Shown here piece after piece: positions 17,478 to 27,244 of a stretch of 64,000 bases of DNA. The position numbers and the translations under genes were made by a program. How positions within the stretch are numbered: the stretch's first letter is position 1; each line of letters begins with the position of its first letter. This DNA is from Caryophanales bacterium UBA4278 (lineage in GTDB: Bacteria; Bacillota_I; Bacilli_A; RFN20; CAG-826). Under the pieces are notes generated by a model. That model was not told where the DNA came from and searched no databases. It was given only the letters and a program-made list of their open reading frames with translations. The DNA is taken from the NCBI GenBank assembly GCA_002395065.1, contig DGVS01000006.1:1-64000 (forward strand), written 5' to 3'.

Positions 17478-18857
17478 ATGAAATTTGATTTACTTATTAA
17501 AAACGGTCAAACAATTTTGCCGAACAAATCAGGCAAATTTGATGTTGCTGTTAAAGACGGCAAAATCGCTTTAGTAGGCAAGAAGTTAGATGTCGAAGCT
17601 GAAGAAGTCATCGACGCGACTGGAAAGATTGTCGTTCCAGGCGCAATCGATGCTCACGTTCATTTAGCGATGCCATTTGGCGGAACAATCTCTGCCGATG
17701 ATTATTATACCGGCACACGTGCCGCCGTTTGTGGAGGAACCACAACAATCATTGACTATCCATGCCAAAGAAAAGGAAATTCCATTGCTGACACAGTTAA
17801 ACCAAGAATGGAAATGTGTGAAAAGGATGCTTGTTGTGACTACTCTTTCCACGTAGCGATTACCAATTTCAATGATGGAAAGATTCTTGAAGAGCTTGAG
17901 GAAGCGTGTAAGAGCGGAATCACATCCTTCAAAGGTTACATGGTTTATAAAAAAGAAGGCATGATGGTTGATGATGGAATGATTTATCAACTCCTTCTCA
18001 GATGCAAAGAAGTTGGAGCTATGCTCAACTTACATGCTGAAAACCCTGATATCATTGATGTCTTAACCAAAAAATTCCTAAAGGAAGGTAAGACATCGGC
18101 TTGGTATCACTATGCTTCTCGTCCGGAATTTGTTGCGGCGGAAGCAGACAAACGAGCAATCCATTGGGCAACCCACTTAGATGCTCCAGTCTACATTGTT
18201 CATATGTCTGATAAAGAAGGCCTTGAAGCTGTTATTGAAGCGAAAAAACGTGGCTTTGATGTTCGTGTTGAAACATGTCCACATTATTTAGAATTCACGA
18301 ACGAAGTCTTCAAGAGAGAAAACGGAATTAACTTTGTTTGCTCTCCACCAATGAAAGGTAAAGATTCTCAAGATGCCTTATGGAAAGCATTAAACAAAGG
18401 TTACATTGATACAGTTGCTACTGACCACTGTCCATTCCAACAAGCAGAAAAACTCTGGGGTAAAGATGACTTTACTAAAATTCCAAATGGATGTGCCGGT
18501 ATTGAAAATATGTATCCATACATGCTTTGCAAAGCAAACGAAGGCAAAACTGATTATGAAACAGTTGTCCGCGTTTGTTCATATAACCCTGCCAAAATTT
18601 TTGGTTGTAAAGACAAGGGAAGTCTTGAAGTTGGTAAAGATGCTGACATTGTCATCTTTGATCCAAAGAAGGAATTCATTGTTTCTGTAAAGAATATGCA
18701 CTCGAATTACGACCACACCATTTGGGAAGGATTCAAGTGCAATGGTTATGTGGAAGCCACTTACCTTAGAGGTAAACTCGTCTTCAAAGACGGAGAATTC
18801 GTTGGTGAACGTGGCTATGGTAAATTTATTAAACGTGAAAGGTATTTAGGTAAATAA
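17478..18857 (+). CDS. Dihydropyrimidinase/hydantoinase
   Basis: A 459-residue amidohydrolase that opens the ring of dihydropyrimidines or hydantoins to N-carbamoyl amino acids. Metal ligands are seen in DAHVHL, the carboxylated Lys in SFKGYMVYKK, and further ligands in LHAENPD, YIVHMSD and VATDHCPF. Length and motifs are typical. The carbamoyl-amide hydrolase gene starts two bases after the stop, so the two steps are encoded together. A likely promoter is TAGAAT (extended by TGG) near 17443. Whether the substrate is dihydrouracil or a hydantoin cannot be decided from sequence; no dihydropyrimidine dehydrogenase lies nearby. Confidence 0.88.
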   Translation: MKFDLLIKNGQTILPNKSGKFDVAVKDGKIALVGKKLDVEAEEVIDATGKIVVPGAIDAHVHLAMPFGGTISADDYYTGTRAAVCGGTTTIIDYPCQRKGNSIADTVKPRMEMCEKDACCDYSFHVAITNFNDGKILEELEEACKSGITSFKGYMVYKKEGMMVDDGMIYQLLLRCKEVGAMLNLHAENPDIIDVLTKKFLKEGKTSAWYHYASRPEFVAAEADKRAIHWATHLDAPVYIVHMSDKEGLEAVIEAKKRGFDVRVETCPHYLEFTNEVFKRENGINFVCSPPMKGKDSQDALWKALNKGYIDTVATDHCPFQQAEKLWGKDDFTKIPNGCAGIENMYPYMLCKANEGKTDYETVVRVCSYNPAKIFGCKDKGSLEVGKDADIVIFDPKKEFIVSVKNMHSNYDHTIWEGFKCNGYVEATYLRGKLVFKDGEFVGERGYGKFIKRERYLGK

Positions 18858-18858
18858 A

Positions 18859-20130
18859 ATGGCTTATTTCTGTGATTTAAAACGTATGGAGAATAAAATC
18901 AAAACATTCTCCAAATTTGGTGATGCTGGTCATGGTGGAATTACTCGTTACGCCTTAAGTAAAGAAGACGAAATGGCTCGTGACGAATTCGTTAAAAGAA
19001 TGACCGCCATTGGTGCCAAAATCGAAGTCGATGACTTAGCAAACATGTACGCAACCATTCCAGGAAGCGATCCAAAAGCCAAACGTATTGTCATGGGTTC
19101 ACATTGTGACTCTGTGAAAAACGGTGGTAATTATGATGGTATTTTGGGCGTCATGTCGGCGATGGAAGTCTTAGAAACAGTTGTTGAAAAGAAGATTCCA
19201 CACAAGCATCCACTTACTGCGATGATTTGGACCAACGAAGAAGGTTCACTCTATCCACCTGCAATTATGACAAGTGGTATGGTTGTTTATGATTATCTTC
19301 CAGATAACATCAAACCAAGCGTCGAATATAACAAAATGATGGCTTCAGTAAACGTCTTAGATGGAAAAACCACATATAAAGAAGCACTCTCTAAATTTAA
19401 ATATGTTGGCCCAAAATCTAACCGTATCTCTAGAGATAAATATGTCTGTAATTTCGAAACCCACATCGAACAAGGACCAATCCTAGAAGATGCTGGTAAT
19501 GAAATCGGTGTCGTTGACTGCGTTTTAGGTATGTTTAACTATCGTCTCGAGTTTCATGGACAAACAACACACGCCGGAACATTCCCAATGAATAAACGTC
19601 GTGATGCTTTATATGCGGCAAGCTTAGCGTTAATCGAACTTCACAAAAAAGTTGATGAACTCGGACATCCAGAGCTCGTCTATACAACTGGCGAAATTGT
19701 CTGTCACCCAGATGTTCATACATGTGTTCCAGACTATGTTAATTTCTCGCTTGATGTGAGACACGAAGATCCAAAAGTCTTAGCAAAAGTCCTCTCAATT
19801 GTGAAATCTTTTGATGGAAAAGAATTTGCAAAATGCACATGTAAAGTCGTTCCAATGTGGAACCGCGATACAGTTTACTGGGATAAGAATCTTGTAAAAT
19901 TTGTTAAAGAATCATGCGAAGAATTAGGCGTCAAACACCAATACATCCATAGCGGTGCTGGACACGACGCTCAATTCGTTTCCTATATGCTTCCAACCAC
20001 AATGGTTTTCGTTCAATCCAAAAAAGGATTATCTCATTGTGAAGAAGAATATTCTGATCCAAAACACTGTATGCTTGGCGCTAGCGTCATGCTTAACGCT
20101 GTCTTAAAGGCTGACAAATATTATGAATAA
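18859..20130 (+). CDS. M20-type amidase/carbamoylase (beta-ureidopropionase, N-carbamoyl-amino acid or allantoate hydrolase)
   Basis: A 423-residue zinc-dependent M20 family hydrolase. Metal and catalytic blocks include GSHCDSVKNGGNYDG, TNEEGSLYPP, FETHIEQGPILED and the C-terminal SGAGHDAQFVS. It hydrolyses the N-carbamoyl amide produced by the upstream enzyme, releasing amino acid, CO2 and ammonia. The permease gene overlaps its end by eight bases. Family members differ mainly in substrate; N-carbamoyl-beta-alanine fits the pyrimidine theme of the window, but this is inference. Confidence 0.87.
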   Translation: MAYFCDLKRMENKIKTFSKFGDAGHGGITRYALSKEDEMARDEFVKRMTAIGAKIEVDDLANMYATIPGSDPKAKRIVMGSHCDSVKNGGNYDGILGVMSAMEVLETVVEKKIPHKHPLTAMIWTNEEGSLYPPAIMTSGMVVYDYLPDNIKPSVEYNKMMASVNVLDGKTTYKEALSKFKYVGPKSNRISRDKYVCNFETHIEQGPILEDAGNEIGVVDCVLGMFNYRLEFHGQTTHAGTFPMNKRRDALYAASLALIELHKKVDELGHPELVYTTGEIVCHPDVHTCVPDYVNFSLDVRHEDPKVLAKVLSIVKSFDGKEFAKCTCKVVPMWNRDTVYWDKNLVKFVKESCEELGVKHQYIHSGAGHDAQFVSYMLPTTMVFVQSKKGLSHCEEEYSDPKHCMLGASVMLNAVLKADKYYE

Positions 20131-21595
20131 GCCACAAGAGCAGCAACAATTCAAAAAGAAACTCAACCCAATGGATGTCTGGGCGATTGCTTTCGGATGT
20201 ATCATTGGTTGGGGAGCTTTTATTAATCCAGGTGAAAAATTCTTACCAAATTCTGGTGTTTTAGGTACAGCCATTGCTATTGCAATCGGTGCTTTAATCA
20301 TGATTGTCATTTCAGTAAGTTATGCCTACATGATTCGAAAACACCCAAAAGCTGGTGGTGAATTTATTTTCGCTAAACAATGCTTTGGAAGAATTCCAGC
20401 CTACATTTGCGGGTGGTTTTTAATCGCTGCCTATCTTTCTAATGTTCCTTTAAATTCAACAGCACTTGGTTTAGTTGTTGATGGATTAGCTCCAGGAGCA
20501 CTTCATTTTGGTTTCTCCTATACGATCGCTGATAAAACAATTTATCTAGGTGAAATTTTATTAGCGTGTGGTGTTTTAATTCTCTTCGCAGTAATTAATA
20601 TGCTTGGAACAAAGAAAGCTGGTGTTGTTCAAACAATTCTTGCGGTTTTATTAGGAACAACTGTTGTTATTCTTGTAATTGCAACAATTGCCTCTCCAGT
20701 AACAAACTGGGATAACATCGGTCCACTTTGGGGTTATGTCAAACTGCCAAGTGGTGATCTAGAAGCAAAATACGGCGCAACTGGAATTATGTCCGCCATT
20801 TTAGCAACATTAGCGATTGCCCCATGGGCCTTCGTTGGTTTTGAAACCATTCCACAAGCTGCGGAAGAATTTAAATTCAGTTTCAAAAAAGTTATTTTCA
20901 TTATGATTATCGCAATCCTATTTGGAACGTTTGTCTATATTGGAAATAACACAATTACAGCTTTAGTGATTGAAAACTGGCCAGAATATATCGCTGGCGG
21001 TGGTAAGTGGCCACTTTTATATGCTGCTCAAAAGATTCTTGGAGAAACAGCTGGAAGTATTATTCTTGGAACCGCAGTTCTAAGCGCGATCCTTTCTGGA
21101 ATTATGGGATTCTATATGGCTTCCTCTCGCCTAATCTTTTCAATGGGAAGAGAAGGATACCTTCCAAAAGTCTTTGGCACAGTTGATAAGAAACATAGTG
21201 TCCCTCAAGTAGCAATTCTCTTCTGTTTAATCTTTTCTCTCGTCGGACCATTTTTAGGAAGAAACGCTTTGTCATGGTTTGTTGATATGGCATCAATCGG
21301 AACTTCGATTGGTTTTGGATTTACATGTCTTGCCGCTTTCTTAACAATGAAGAAAGACAAAGATGGAAATCTATTTACCAAGATCTTAACTATCTTAGGA
21401 TTTGCCTTTGGTTGCTTGTTTGTTGTAATTCAACTTGTTCCAATTGGAAATCTAGGTGTGAACTTCTCCATTCCTTCCTACATCATTCTTGGTGTTTGGA
21501 TCGTTCTAGGAGTAGCGTTCTACTTCATTCAAAAATTTGCTAACAAAAAGCAAGTTGAACAAGTTATCCAAGAAGAACCGAAAGAAGAAAAATAA
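20123..21595 (+). CDS. APC family amino acid permease
   Basis: A 490-residue transporter with about 12 membrane helices. Helix 1 carries the unwound GCIIGWGAFINPG segment that binds substrate in the APC superfamily, and helix 6 has APWAFVGFETIPQAAEEF. Overlap with the carbamoylase gene suggests a role in importing the pathway substrate or exchanging its amino acid product. The C-terminus is a charged tail. Substrate unknown. Confidence 0.9.
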   Translation: MNKPQEQQQFKKKLNPMDVWAIAFGCIIGWGAFINPGEKFLPNSGVLGTAIAIAIGALIMIVISVSYAYMIRKHPKAGGEFIFAKQCFGRIPAYICGWFLIAAYLSNVPLNSTALGLVVDGLAPGALHFGFSYTIADKTIYLGEILLACGVLILFAVINMLGTKKAGVVQTILAVLLGTTVVILVIATIASPVTNWDNIGPLWGYVKLPSGDLEAKYGATGIMSAILATLAIAPWAFVGFETIPQAAEEFKFSFKKVIFIMIIAILFGTFVYIGNNTITALVIENWPEYIAGGGKWPLLYAAQKILGETAGSIILGTAVLSAILSGIMGFYMASSRLIFSMGREGYLPKVFGTVDKKHSVPQVAILFCLIFSLVGPFLGRNALSWFVDMASIGTSIGFGFTCLAAFLTMKKDKDGNLFTKILTILGFAFGCLFVVIQLVPIGNLGVNFSIPSYIILGVWIVLGVAFYFIQKFANKKQVEQVIQEEPKEEK

Positions 21596-21604
21596 TTGAG
21601 TTTT

Positions 21605-21640
21605 GCAAAAAATAGTCACGAATTGCGGCTATTTTTTGTT
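21605..21640 (+). terminator. Terminator after the permease
   Basis: AAAAAATAG pairs with CTATTTTTT around a loop containing an inner G-C closure, ending in a T-run. Confidence 0.8.
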
Positions 21641-21726
21641 ATTTTAATCTCTTCAAAATATTAAATAAACTTGTATCACCATTTTTGGTTATTTATTATT
21701 AATAAGGAAAATTGATTGGAGTAGTT

Positions 21727-22680
21727 ATGGAAGAACTCAGTCCTAAGAAGAACATTTATTATTTCATCGGCTTAGCAAGTGGAATTCTTGCTGCTATTCT
21801 TTGTGTAGTTTCACTCGGATTATCTATTGTGAATAACTATGTCGCAATTTATATCTTATTCCTTGCTTTATGCTTTTTAGGAATTAACCGTATTGGACTT
21901 CATTTAAGCAATTTTAAGAAGAATATTTTTATCCATCTTTTTGCGACCGGATTTATTTTTGTGTTAGCTATTTTGATCAGCTTAACAAAATACAGCATTT
22001 ATTTCTTAATTACAGCGATGTTTTTATTCTCGTGTTTAGTTATTGTTGATCGACTTTTGAAAATTAAAGAAGATCGTTCAACACAATCAATTATCTTCAA
22101 CACTTTGTGTTGTGTTTTTATGTTCCTTTATTCATTTGTTTTCTTCTTCCCGGTTATTTTTGAAAAACACGCAACATCGGTTAGTAATTCAAACTTCATT
22201 GTTATGTGTTTCGCAATCGCAATTCTTGTTTCAAGTGGAAAGAATCTATTGTTCCCATATCACAAAACATTAAAACTCCATTTAATTGGGAACGTCATTA
22301 AAAAGACAATGGTGTACGAAATCATCTTGTCTTTGTTAATTTTAATTATTCTTTGTTCCTTATATTTCACTATCGTTGAACCAGGGGTGACAAGCTACGT
22401 TGATGCGCTTTGGTATTCATTCGCTGTTATTACAACAATTGGTTTTGGTGATGTTTACGTTACAACAACATTCGGCCGTATTTTGTCGGTGATTTTGGGT
22501 ATTAGTGGAATTGTCGTTGTTGCTTTATTTACATCTGTTATCGTTAATTTATATAACGAACTTAATAAGCGCCGCGAAGATAAAAAGACTCAGGAATTGG
22601 AAAAGAAAATAGATGAAATTGAAAAAGTTCAAGAAGAAATAAAAGCATCTGAAGGACGTCATCAAGAACAAGAAAAATAA
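21727..22680 (+). CDS. Two-pore-type potassium channel protein
   Basis: A 317-residue membrane protein with several N-terminal hydrophobic helices. Its C-terminal ion-channel module is TM, pore loop with the selectivity filter TTIGFGDVY, TM, and then a charged coiled-coil tail (KKTQELEKKIDEIEKVQEEI). The filter is diagnostic for K+ channels (Ion_trans_2). TTGGAG six bases before ATG 21727 sets the start; the TTG at 21712 is upstream of that site. It stands as a single gene between terminators. Confidence 0.88.
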   Translation: MEELSPKKNIYYFIGLASGILAAILCVVSLGLSIVNNYVAIYILFLALCFLGINRIGLHLSNFKKNIFIHLFATGFIFVLAILISLTKYSIYFLITAMFLFSCLVIVDRLLKIKEDRSTQSIIFNTLCCVFMFLYSFVFFFPVIFEKHATSVSNSNFIVMCFAIAILVSSGKNLLFPYHKTLKLHLIGNVIKKTMVYEIILSLLILIILCSLYFTIVEPGVTSYVDALWYSFAVITTIGFGDVYVTTTFGRILSVILGISGIVVVALFTSVIVNLYNELNKRREDKKTQELEKKIDEIEKVQEEIKASEGRHQEQEK

Positions 22681-22693
22681 GCATAATAACTGG

Positions 22694-22725
22694 AAAAGAG
22701 TTGGTAATTTCCAGCTCTTTTTTTG
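22694..22725 (+). terminator. Terminator after the K+ channel gene
   Basis: AAAGAGTTGG pairs with CCAGCTCTTT using one G-U pair; a run of T residues follows. Confidence 0.88.
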
Positions 22726-22804
22726 TTTAAATACAAATTTAAGCAAAGAAATTATTTTGATTTGGACTTTAATAATATTAAAAAGAAAGTAAAATAATTG
22801 AGGT

Positions 22805-24370
22805 ATGAAAAATAGACACATTCAAGCGTTTATATCATCATCACTCTCAATCGTTCCGATGATTGCGATTATTTTGATATTACATTTCACAAATATTGCG
22901 TCTATTTCCATGGCTGATAACACCCACATTTGGCTCATTCTTATTGGAATGGTTGTTTTAATTGTTGGTTTAGCTTTATTCCAAATTGGTGCATCTTCAT
23001 CATTATCTAAAGTTGGTGAATACATGGGTGCATCACTATCCAAACAGAAGAATATTTTTATTGTTGTTTTATTTGCGTTTACGCTTGGTTTATTGATTAC
23101 CTGTGCTGAACCATCAATTTTGATTGTTTCAAAACAAGTCACAATTGTTCCAGGACCGGCAAATGCGTTTATTTTAGTTGGATCAATTGCACTTGGTGTT
23201 GGAATTTTCGTTGTTATTGGAATTCTTAGAATTATTCACCACAAATCTTTAAAACTTTGGTACATCTTCTTCTACGGATTGCTCTTTATGCTTATTTGCT
23301 TAATCGCCATCGATCCCGAGAGAAGAAAACTTTTACCATTCATTTTTGATGCTGGCGGTGTAACAACTGGTTCTGCGACGGTGCCATTTATTTTGGCTTT
23401 AGGCGCCGGTGTTGCTATGGTTCGTGGTGGTAAGGGTGCAACTAATGACTCCTTTGGTCTAGTTGGTATGGCCTCTATTGGCCCAGTTATTTCAACTGCA
23501 CTTTTAATTATGATTAAGGCCAATATTCCAGCCTACGAGGCATCTGAAGTTGTAAATATGCCAATCCATATGCGTTTTATTGATGCTTTAATTCCTTCTG
23601 GATCAGGATTTGGTAGTTCGATTGAAGTTTTAATCGCTATTCTTCCGATTTTAGTAATCTTTTTTATCTACAATTTTATATATATAAAATTACCTAAACA
23701 CAAAATCTACAAATTGTTGATTGGATTCTTATATGCTTATGTCGGTCTGGCAATTTTCTTATCTGCAACAAGTGCTGCGATGACTCCAATTGGAGCATTA
23801 GTTGGCAGAAACCTTAGCTTACAATCTGACACCGTTGTTATTTTAGTGGCCTTTGCGATTGGTCTAGTCACAATTCTTTGTGAACCAGCAGTCCACGTTT
23901 TAACAAAGCAAATTGAAGACATTTCTGATGGACGAATTACTAAAACGATGGTTTTATTAGTTCTTTCTCTTGGAGTTGGAGTAGCAATTGCTTTAGCAGC
24001 CCTTAGAGCAGTGTTTGAGTTCTCCATTCTTTATATCATTGTTCCTGGATATGCAATTTCATTAGCTCTGACATTTGCGTGCCCAGATATTTATACTGCA
24101 ATTGCGTTTGACTCTGGTGGAACCGCATCCGGACCAATGTCTTCGTCATTTGTTTTACCAATGATTATTGGAATTGTTATTCAAAGATCTGCCGGTTCAG
24201 GTGAAAATGTATATGAATACGGATTTGGTGTTGTAGCATTAATCGCCATGACTCCAATTATTGCTATCCAAGCGCTTGGTATTATTCAAAAGATCAAATC
24301 CGATCAAGCATTTGCTGTTATGCGTAAACACGTTTACTCAATTGAAGATGCACAAATTATTAATTTTTAG
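22805..24370 (+). CDS. DUF1538 membrane protein, duplicated, probable transporter
   Basis: A 521-residue protein of about 12 helices built from two DUF1538 halves. The halves share the pattern LGLLITCAEPSILIVSKQV and GLVTILCEPAVHVLTKQI, and each later has a DxGGxxxGxxxxPF-type block (DAGGVTTGSATVPFIL, DSGGTASGPMSSSFVL). Function is unknown, but an ancient internal duplication suggests a transporter. It is followed by two PII-like genes (9 and 2 bases apart), so regulation by nucleotide or metabolite binding is plausible. A TAAAAT box ends only nine bases before the ATG, and GAGG lies too close to the start to be an ideal ribosome site. Confidence 0.85.
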   Translation: MKNRHIQAFISSSLSIVPMIAIILILHFTNIASISMADNTHIWLILIGMVVLIVGLALFQIGASSSLSKVGEYMGASLSKQKNIFIVVLFAFTLGLLITCAEPSILIVSKQVTIVPGPANAFILVGSIALGVGIFVVIGILRIIHHKSLKLWYIFFYGLLFMLICLIAIDPERRKLLPFIFDAGGVTTGSATVPFILALGAGVAMVRGGKGATNDSFGLVGMASIGPVISTALLIMIKANIPAYEASEVVNMPIHMRFIDALIPSGSGFGSSIEVLIAILPILVIFFIYNFIYIKLPKHKIYKLLIGFLYAYVGLAIFLSATSAAMTPIGALVGRNLSLQSDTVVILVAFAIGLVTILCEPAVHVLTKQIEDISDGRITKTMVLLVLSLGVGVAIALAALRAVFEFSILYIIVPGYAISLALTFACPDIYTAIAFDSGGTASGPMSSSFVLPMIIGIVIQRSAGSGENVYEYGFGVVALIAMTPIIAIQALGIIQKIKSDQAFAVMRKHVYSIEDAQIINF

Positions 24371-24379
24371 GTGAAAGCA

Positions 24380-24784
24380 ATGTCATTATTTCATAGAAAG
24401 AAACAAATTGAAGTTAAAGAGCTTCCAACATTAGATAACGTTGTCCAAAAGAAGCTTCTTTTGTTCATCACCATCGTTGGAGAAGGGCAGGCAACAGCAA
24501 TTCGAAAGCTTTTTGAAAGATACGGTTGTAGTGCTCAGTTTGTTGAACGTGGTGAAGGAACCGCAACCAAAGAAATCTATAACATTTTAGGCGTGGAAAA
24601 CACTGGAAAAGACGTTGTTTTCTCATTCTTAGCCGAGGATAAGGCCAGCGATATTAAGAAAGAATTAGATGCTTTCTTTGTTGCAAGTAAAAGAAACCAA
24701 GGAATATCATTCTCGATTTGTTTATCAAGCATTATTGGAGTTCGAGTTTATCAATTCTTAGCTAACACTGTGGAGGATAAATAA
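24380..24784 (+). CDS. PII-like signalling protein 1
   Basis: A 134-residue protein with a PII (GlnB-like) ferredoxin fold pattern: KLLLFITIVGEGQATAIRKLFERYG, a T-loop-like region (GTATKEIYNILG) and a final SFSICLSSIIGV strand. I chose ATG 24380 because TAGGTGA lies six bases upstream; the GTG at 24371 is inside the ribosome site. It follows DUF1538 and precedes a second PII-like gene. The T-loop does not match the uridylylated Tyr motif of GlnB, so it is probably a PII-like protein rather than a classical one. Confidence 0.78.
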   Translation: MSLFHRKKQIEVKELPTLDNVVQKKLLLFITIVGEGQATAIRKLFERYGCSAQFVERGEGTATKEIYNILGVENTGKDVVFSFLAEDKASDIKKELDAFFVASKRNQGISFSICLSSIIGVRVYQFLANTVEDK

Positions 24785-24786
24785 TT

Positions 24787-25104
24787 ATGGATTATGAATT
24801 AATCGTCGTCATTGTGAACGCCAACTATTCAGAAATTGCCATGGATGCAGCGCGTGAAGAAGGTGCTCGTGGTGGTACAATCGTTCACGCTCGTGGAACA
24901 GGCACTAAACTCATGGAAGAAAAATACGGAATCATTATCACACCAGAAAAAGATATGATTCTCATTTTAACCAAAAAGAATAAATGCGATAAAATCCTCA
25001 ATAGTGTTTATAAAGCTGTCGGCTTATCCACCGATGGACAAGGAATTGCCTTTTCCTTACCAGTTAGCGATGTTGCCGGATTAAAATTCGATTCGGATCA
25101 GTAG
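24787..25104 (+). CDS. PII-like signalling protein 2
   Basis: A 105-residue PII family protein. YELIVVIVNANYSEIAMDAAREEGARGGTIVH matches beta1-alpha1-beta2 and the T-loop base of the PII fold, and QGIAFSLPVSDVAGL resembles the closing C-terminal strand. GGAGG in the end of the preceding gene is the ribosome site. With the first PII-like protein it may form a heteromeric regulator of the DUF1538 transporter; this is inference from gene order. Confidence 0.8.
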   Translation: MDYELIVVIVNANYSEIAMDAAREEGARGGTIVHARGTGTKLMEEKYGIIITPEKDMILILTKKNKCDKILNSVYKAVGLSTDGQGIAFSLPVSDVAGLKFDSDQ

Positions 25105-25122
25105 AAATAAAATATTTTATAT

Positions 25123-25175
25123 ACGCGCTCGCAATTAATTATAAAAATAACTATTTGTAAGCGCGTTTTATTTTA
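25123..25175 (+). terminator. Long-loop terminator between convergent genes
   Basis: ACGCGCT (25123-25129) pairs with AGCGCGT (25160-25166) and TTTTATTTT follows. The loop is about 30 bases. The next gene is convergent, so it may serve both. Confidence 0.55.
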
Positions 25176-25200
25176 CCTAAAAGAATTTTTAAAGTTTTAT

Positions 25201-26502
25201 TCAAATAAATAATTGAAGTATTAACAATGCGACTGTAATGGTTGGAATAGAAACAATTGATCCATATTTAATAAAATCCAGGAAACTAAAACGGATGTTT
25301 TGCTTATTTACTAGTGAAGTAAACATAATGCCTGCGAGAGCGCCTATTGGAGTTAAGAACGCGCCAATATTGCTTCCGATAATCGAAGCGTAAGTCGCTT
25401 GATAAAACATTGATCCAGATAAACTAGATGAGACTCCAGAATAAAGAATGCTCATCGGAATATTATTGATTAAGTTACAAACAAGAAATGATGAATATCC
25501 ATATGTATAAATTACATGCGAATCTCCGAGTAATTTTGAGATTTCGCATGTAATTCCCTGACGATTTAAAGAAACAACAATCACAAACATCGATAAGAAA
25601 AACGGAATTAATTCATAAGGAAGTCTTTTATAAGAATTTCCCATAATTGTTAGTTTTTCTCTTGTAACTAAAAGATAAATTAAAGTAAATAAACTTAAGA
25701 AACATGCACAACCTAAAGAGATCATCCACATCTCTAATGGTAGGTAATGAACAATAATGAGAAACACTAAACAAACTAGTAATGTAGAAATGCCCACGCT
25801 AAGGAGAAGTTTGTTTGGAACTTCTACTTGTTCGTCCTCAACATAAAACGGCTCTTTTAGGGAGTTTTTAAAAAGAAGAAAGAGAATTCCAAGTTCAACT
25901 AATCCAGCTACAACGGTTGGAACCGCCATAACCTTGAAATATTCGACAAAGTTAATGTTTGCGGCGGTGGCAAGATAAATATTTGTTGGGTTACCAATCA
26001 AAAACATGAGCGACCATGTATTTGCGGCAAAGAATTCAGCGATCAAATAAGGAGTCGCTTTGATATTTGCTCGTTTAGCAAAGAAACAAATAAATGGAGT
26101 TAATGTGAGAATCACAATATCGTTTGATGTAAATACGGTTAAAACACTTGTTAACGCATATAAAGCAAAGAAAAGTGTGTATTGGTTTGTTTTTGCTCGT
26201 TTAGTTGCTAGTTGAGCTAGATATTTAAATAATCCAAATTCATCGAGTAGAATCGAGATAATTGTCATTGAGAAAAACAGGACGAGAATATTTAATGGAT
26301 TAATTGATGTATTTGATGTTAGTTGGTCCCAGACATCGCTGATTGGTGCTAATCCAATTGAGATTAAAAGGATTGCTCCAACTAACGCAACCACCCAATA
26401 GGTTGAAATAGAAAACTTACCTATCTTAATCTTTGGAAATAGCAGAATTGATAAGGTTACTAAGACAAATGTAATTAAACAAATAACTAATGTCGCAATC
26501 AT
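25201..26502 (-). CDS. SLC13/ArsB-like anion permease
   Basis: A 433-residue transporter with about 11 helices. The segment LTSVLTVFTSNDIVILTLTPF and later MFLIGNPTNIYLATAAN are the paired hairpin motifs (xNDxxxLxxxP, GNPxN) of the ArsB/CitT ion-transporter superfamily. Substrate could be arsenite, a dicarboxylate or another anion; no ars genes are nearby. It is transcribed divergently from the nitroreductase gene. Confidence 0.83.
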   Translation of the reverse strand: MIATLVICLITFVLVTLSILLFPKIKIGKFSISTYWVVALVGAILLISIGLAPISDVWDQLTSNTSINPLNILVLFFSMTIISILLDEFGLFKYLAQLATKRAKTNQYTLFFALYALTSVLTVFTSNDIVILTLTPFICFFAKRANIKATPYLIAEFFAANTWSLMFLIGNPTNIYLATAANINFVEYFKVMAVPTVVAGLVELGILFLLFKNSLKEPFYVEDEQVEVPNKLLLSVGISTLLVCLVFLIIVHYLPLEMWMISLGCACFLSLFTLIYLLVTREKLTIMGNSYKRLPYELIPFFLSMFVIVVSLNRQGITCEISKLLGDSHVIYTYGYSSFLVCNLINNIPMSILYSGVSSSLSGSMFYQATYASIIGSNIGAFLTPIGALAGIMFTSLVNKQNIRFSFLDFIKYGSIVSIPTITVALLILQLFI

Positions 26503-26578
26503 ACACAGAGTGTATTATCTACCTCTAAATTGAAAAGTGTTAGTAAATTCAATATATTTATGTTGAAGAGGCAGAAAT

Positions 26579-27097
26579 ATGGCAAACAAAGCAATTCAAG
26601 CAATTCTGACAAGAGTCTCTTGTCGAGAATATAACGAAAAGAAAGTATCCTTAGGAAAACTTAATCTAATTCTCGAAGCAGGCAAATACGCACCAAGTGG
26701 AAAGTTCCGTCAAATCGCCAACATTACCTGTGTACGCACAAAAGCCAAAGTTGAACGACTAAGAGAATTATTGAAAGAACAATTTGGTCGAGAATGTTTA
26801 TATGGCGCAAATACAGTTGTTCTCGTCCATGGCCCAAGAGATGATGCATTTACCGTACAAGATTGTTCGTGTGTCTTGGAAAACATTTTTGTCGCAGCTA
26901 ACGCATTAAAAGTTCAATCTTGTTGGATTAATCAATTTGATGAATTGTTCTCAACTCCTAAAGGAATGAAAATGAAAAAAAGTCTAGGAATTCCTGCTGA
27001 AAACAGAATAGTTGGAGCAGCAATTCTTGGATATGCTAAAGATCCATCTAAACTAGTTGTCAAGGAAAGAAAAGCAGACTTTATTTCTATAAAATAA
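26579..27097 (+). CDS. Nitroreductase family flavoprotein
   Basis: A 172-residue protein with the nitroreductase FMN-binding start (ILTRVSCREYNEKKVS, then EAGKYAPSGKFRQ) and the C-terminal IVGAAILGYAKDP segment. The family reduces nitro compounds, quinones or other acceptors with NAD(P)H. It is shorter than NfsB (about 217) but within the range of small members. GAGGCAGAAAT gives the ribosome site. Substrate unknown. Confidence 0.87.
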   Translation: MANKAIQAILTRVSCREYNEKKVSLGKLNLILEAGKYAPSGKFRQIANITCVRTKAKVERLRELLKEQFGRECLYGANTVVLVHGPRDDAFTVQDCSCVLENIFVAANALKVQSCWINQFDELFSTPKGMKMKKSLGIPAENRIVGAAILGYAKDPSKLVVKERKADFISIK

Positions 27098-27102
27098 CCT
27101 GC

Positions 27103-27155
27103 AAAACCTCAATATTTTATGTAAAACCATCATATTTTGTTGAGGTTTTTCTTTT
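27103..27155 (+). terminator. Terminator after the nitroreductase gene
   Basis: AAAACCTCAA pairs with TTGAGGTTTT across a 27-base AT-rich loop; TTTTTCTTTT follows. Confidence 0.75.
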
Positions 27156-27244
27156 ATGAAAGTAAGCACTCTCATAAAGAAATATATAACGGGTTTCAAT
27201 TTTATTGATAGAATATATAACCGTGAAAGAAAGAAGGTATTAAT

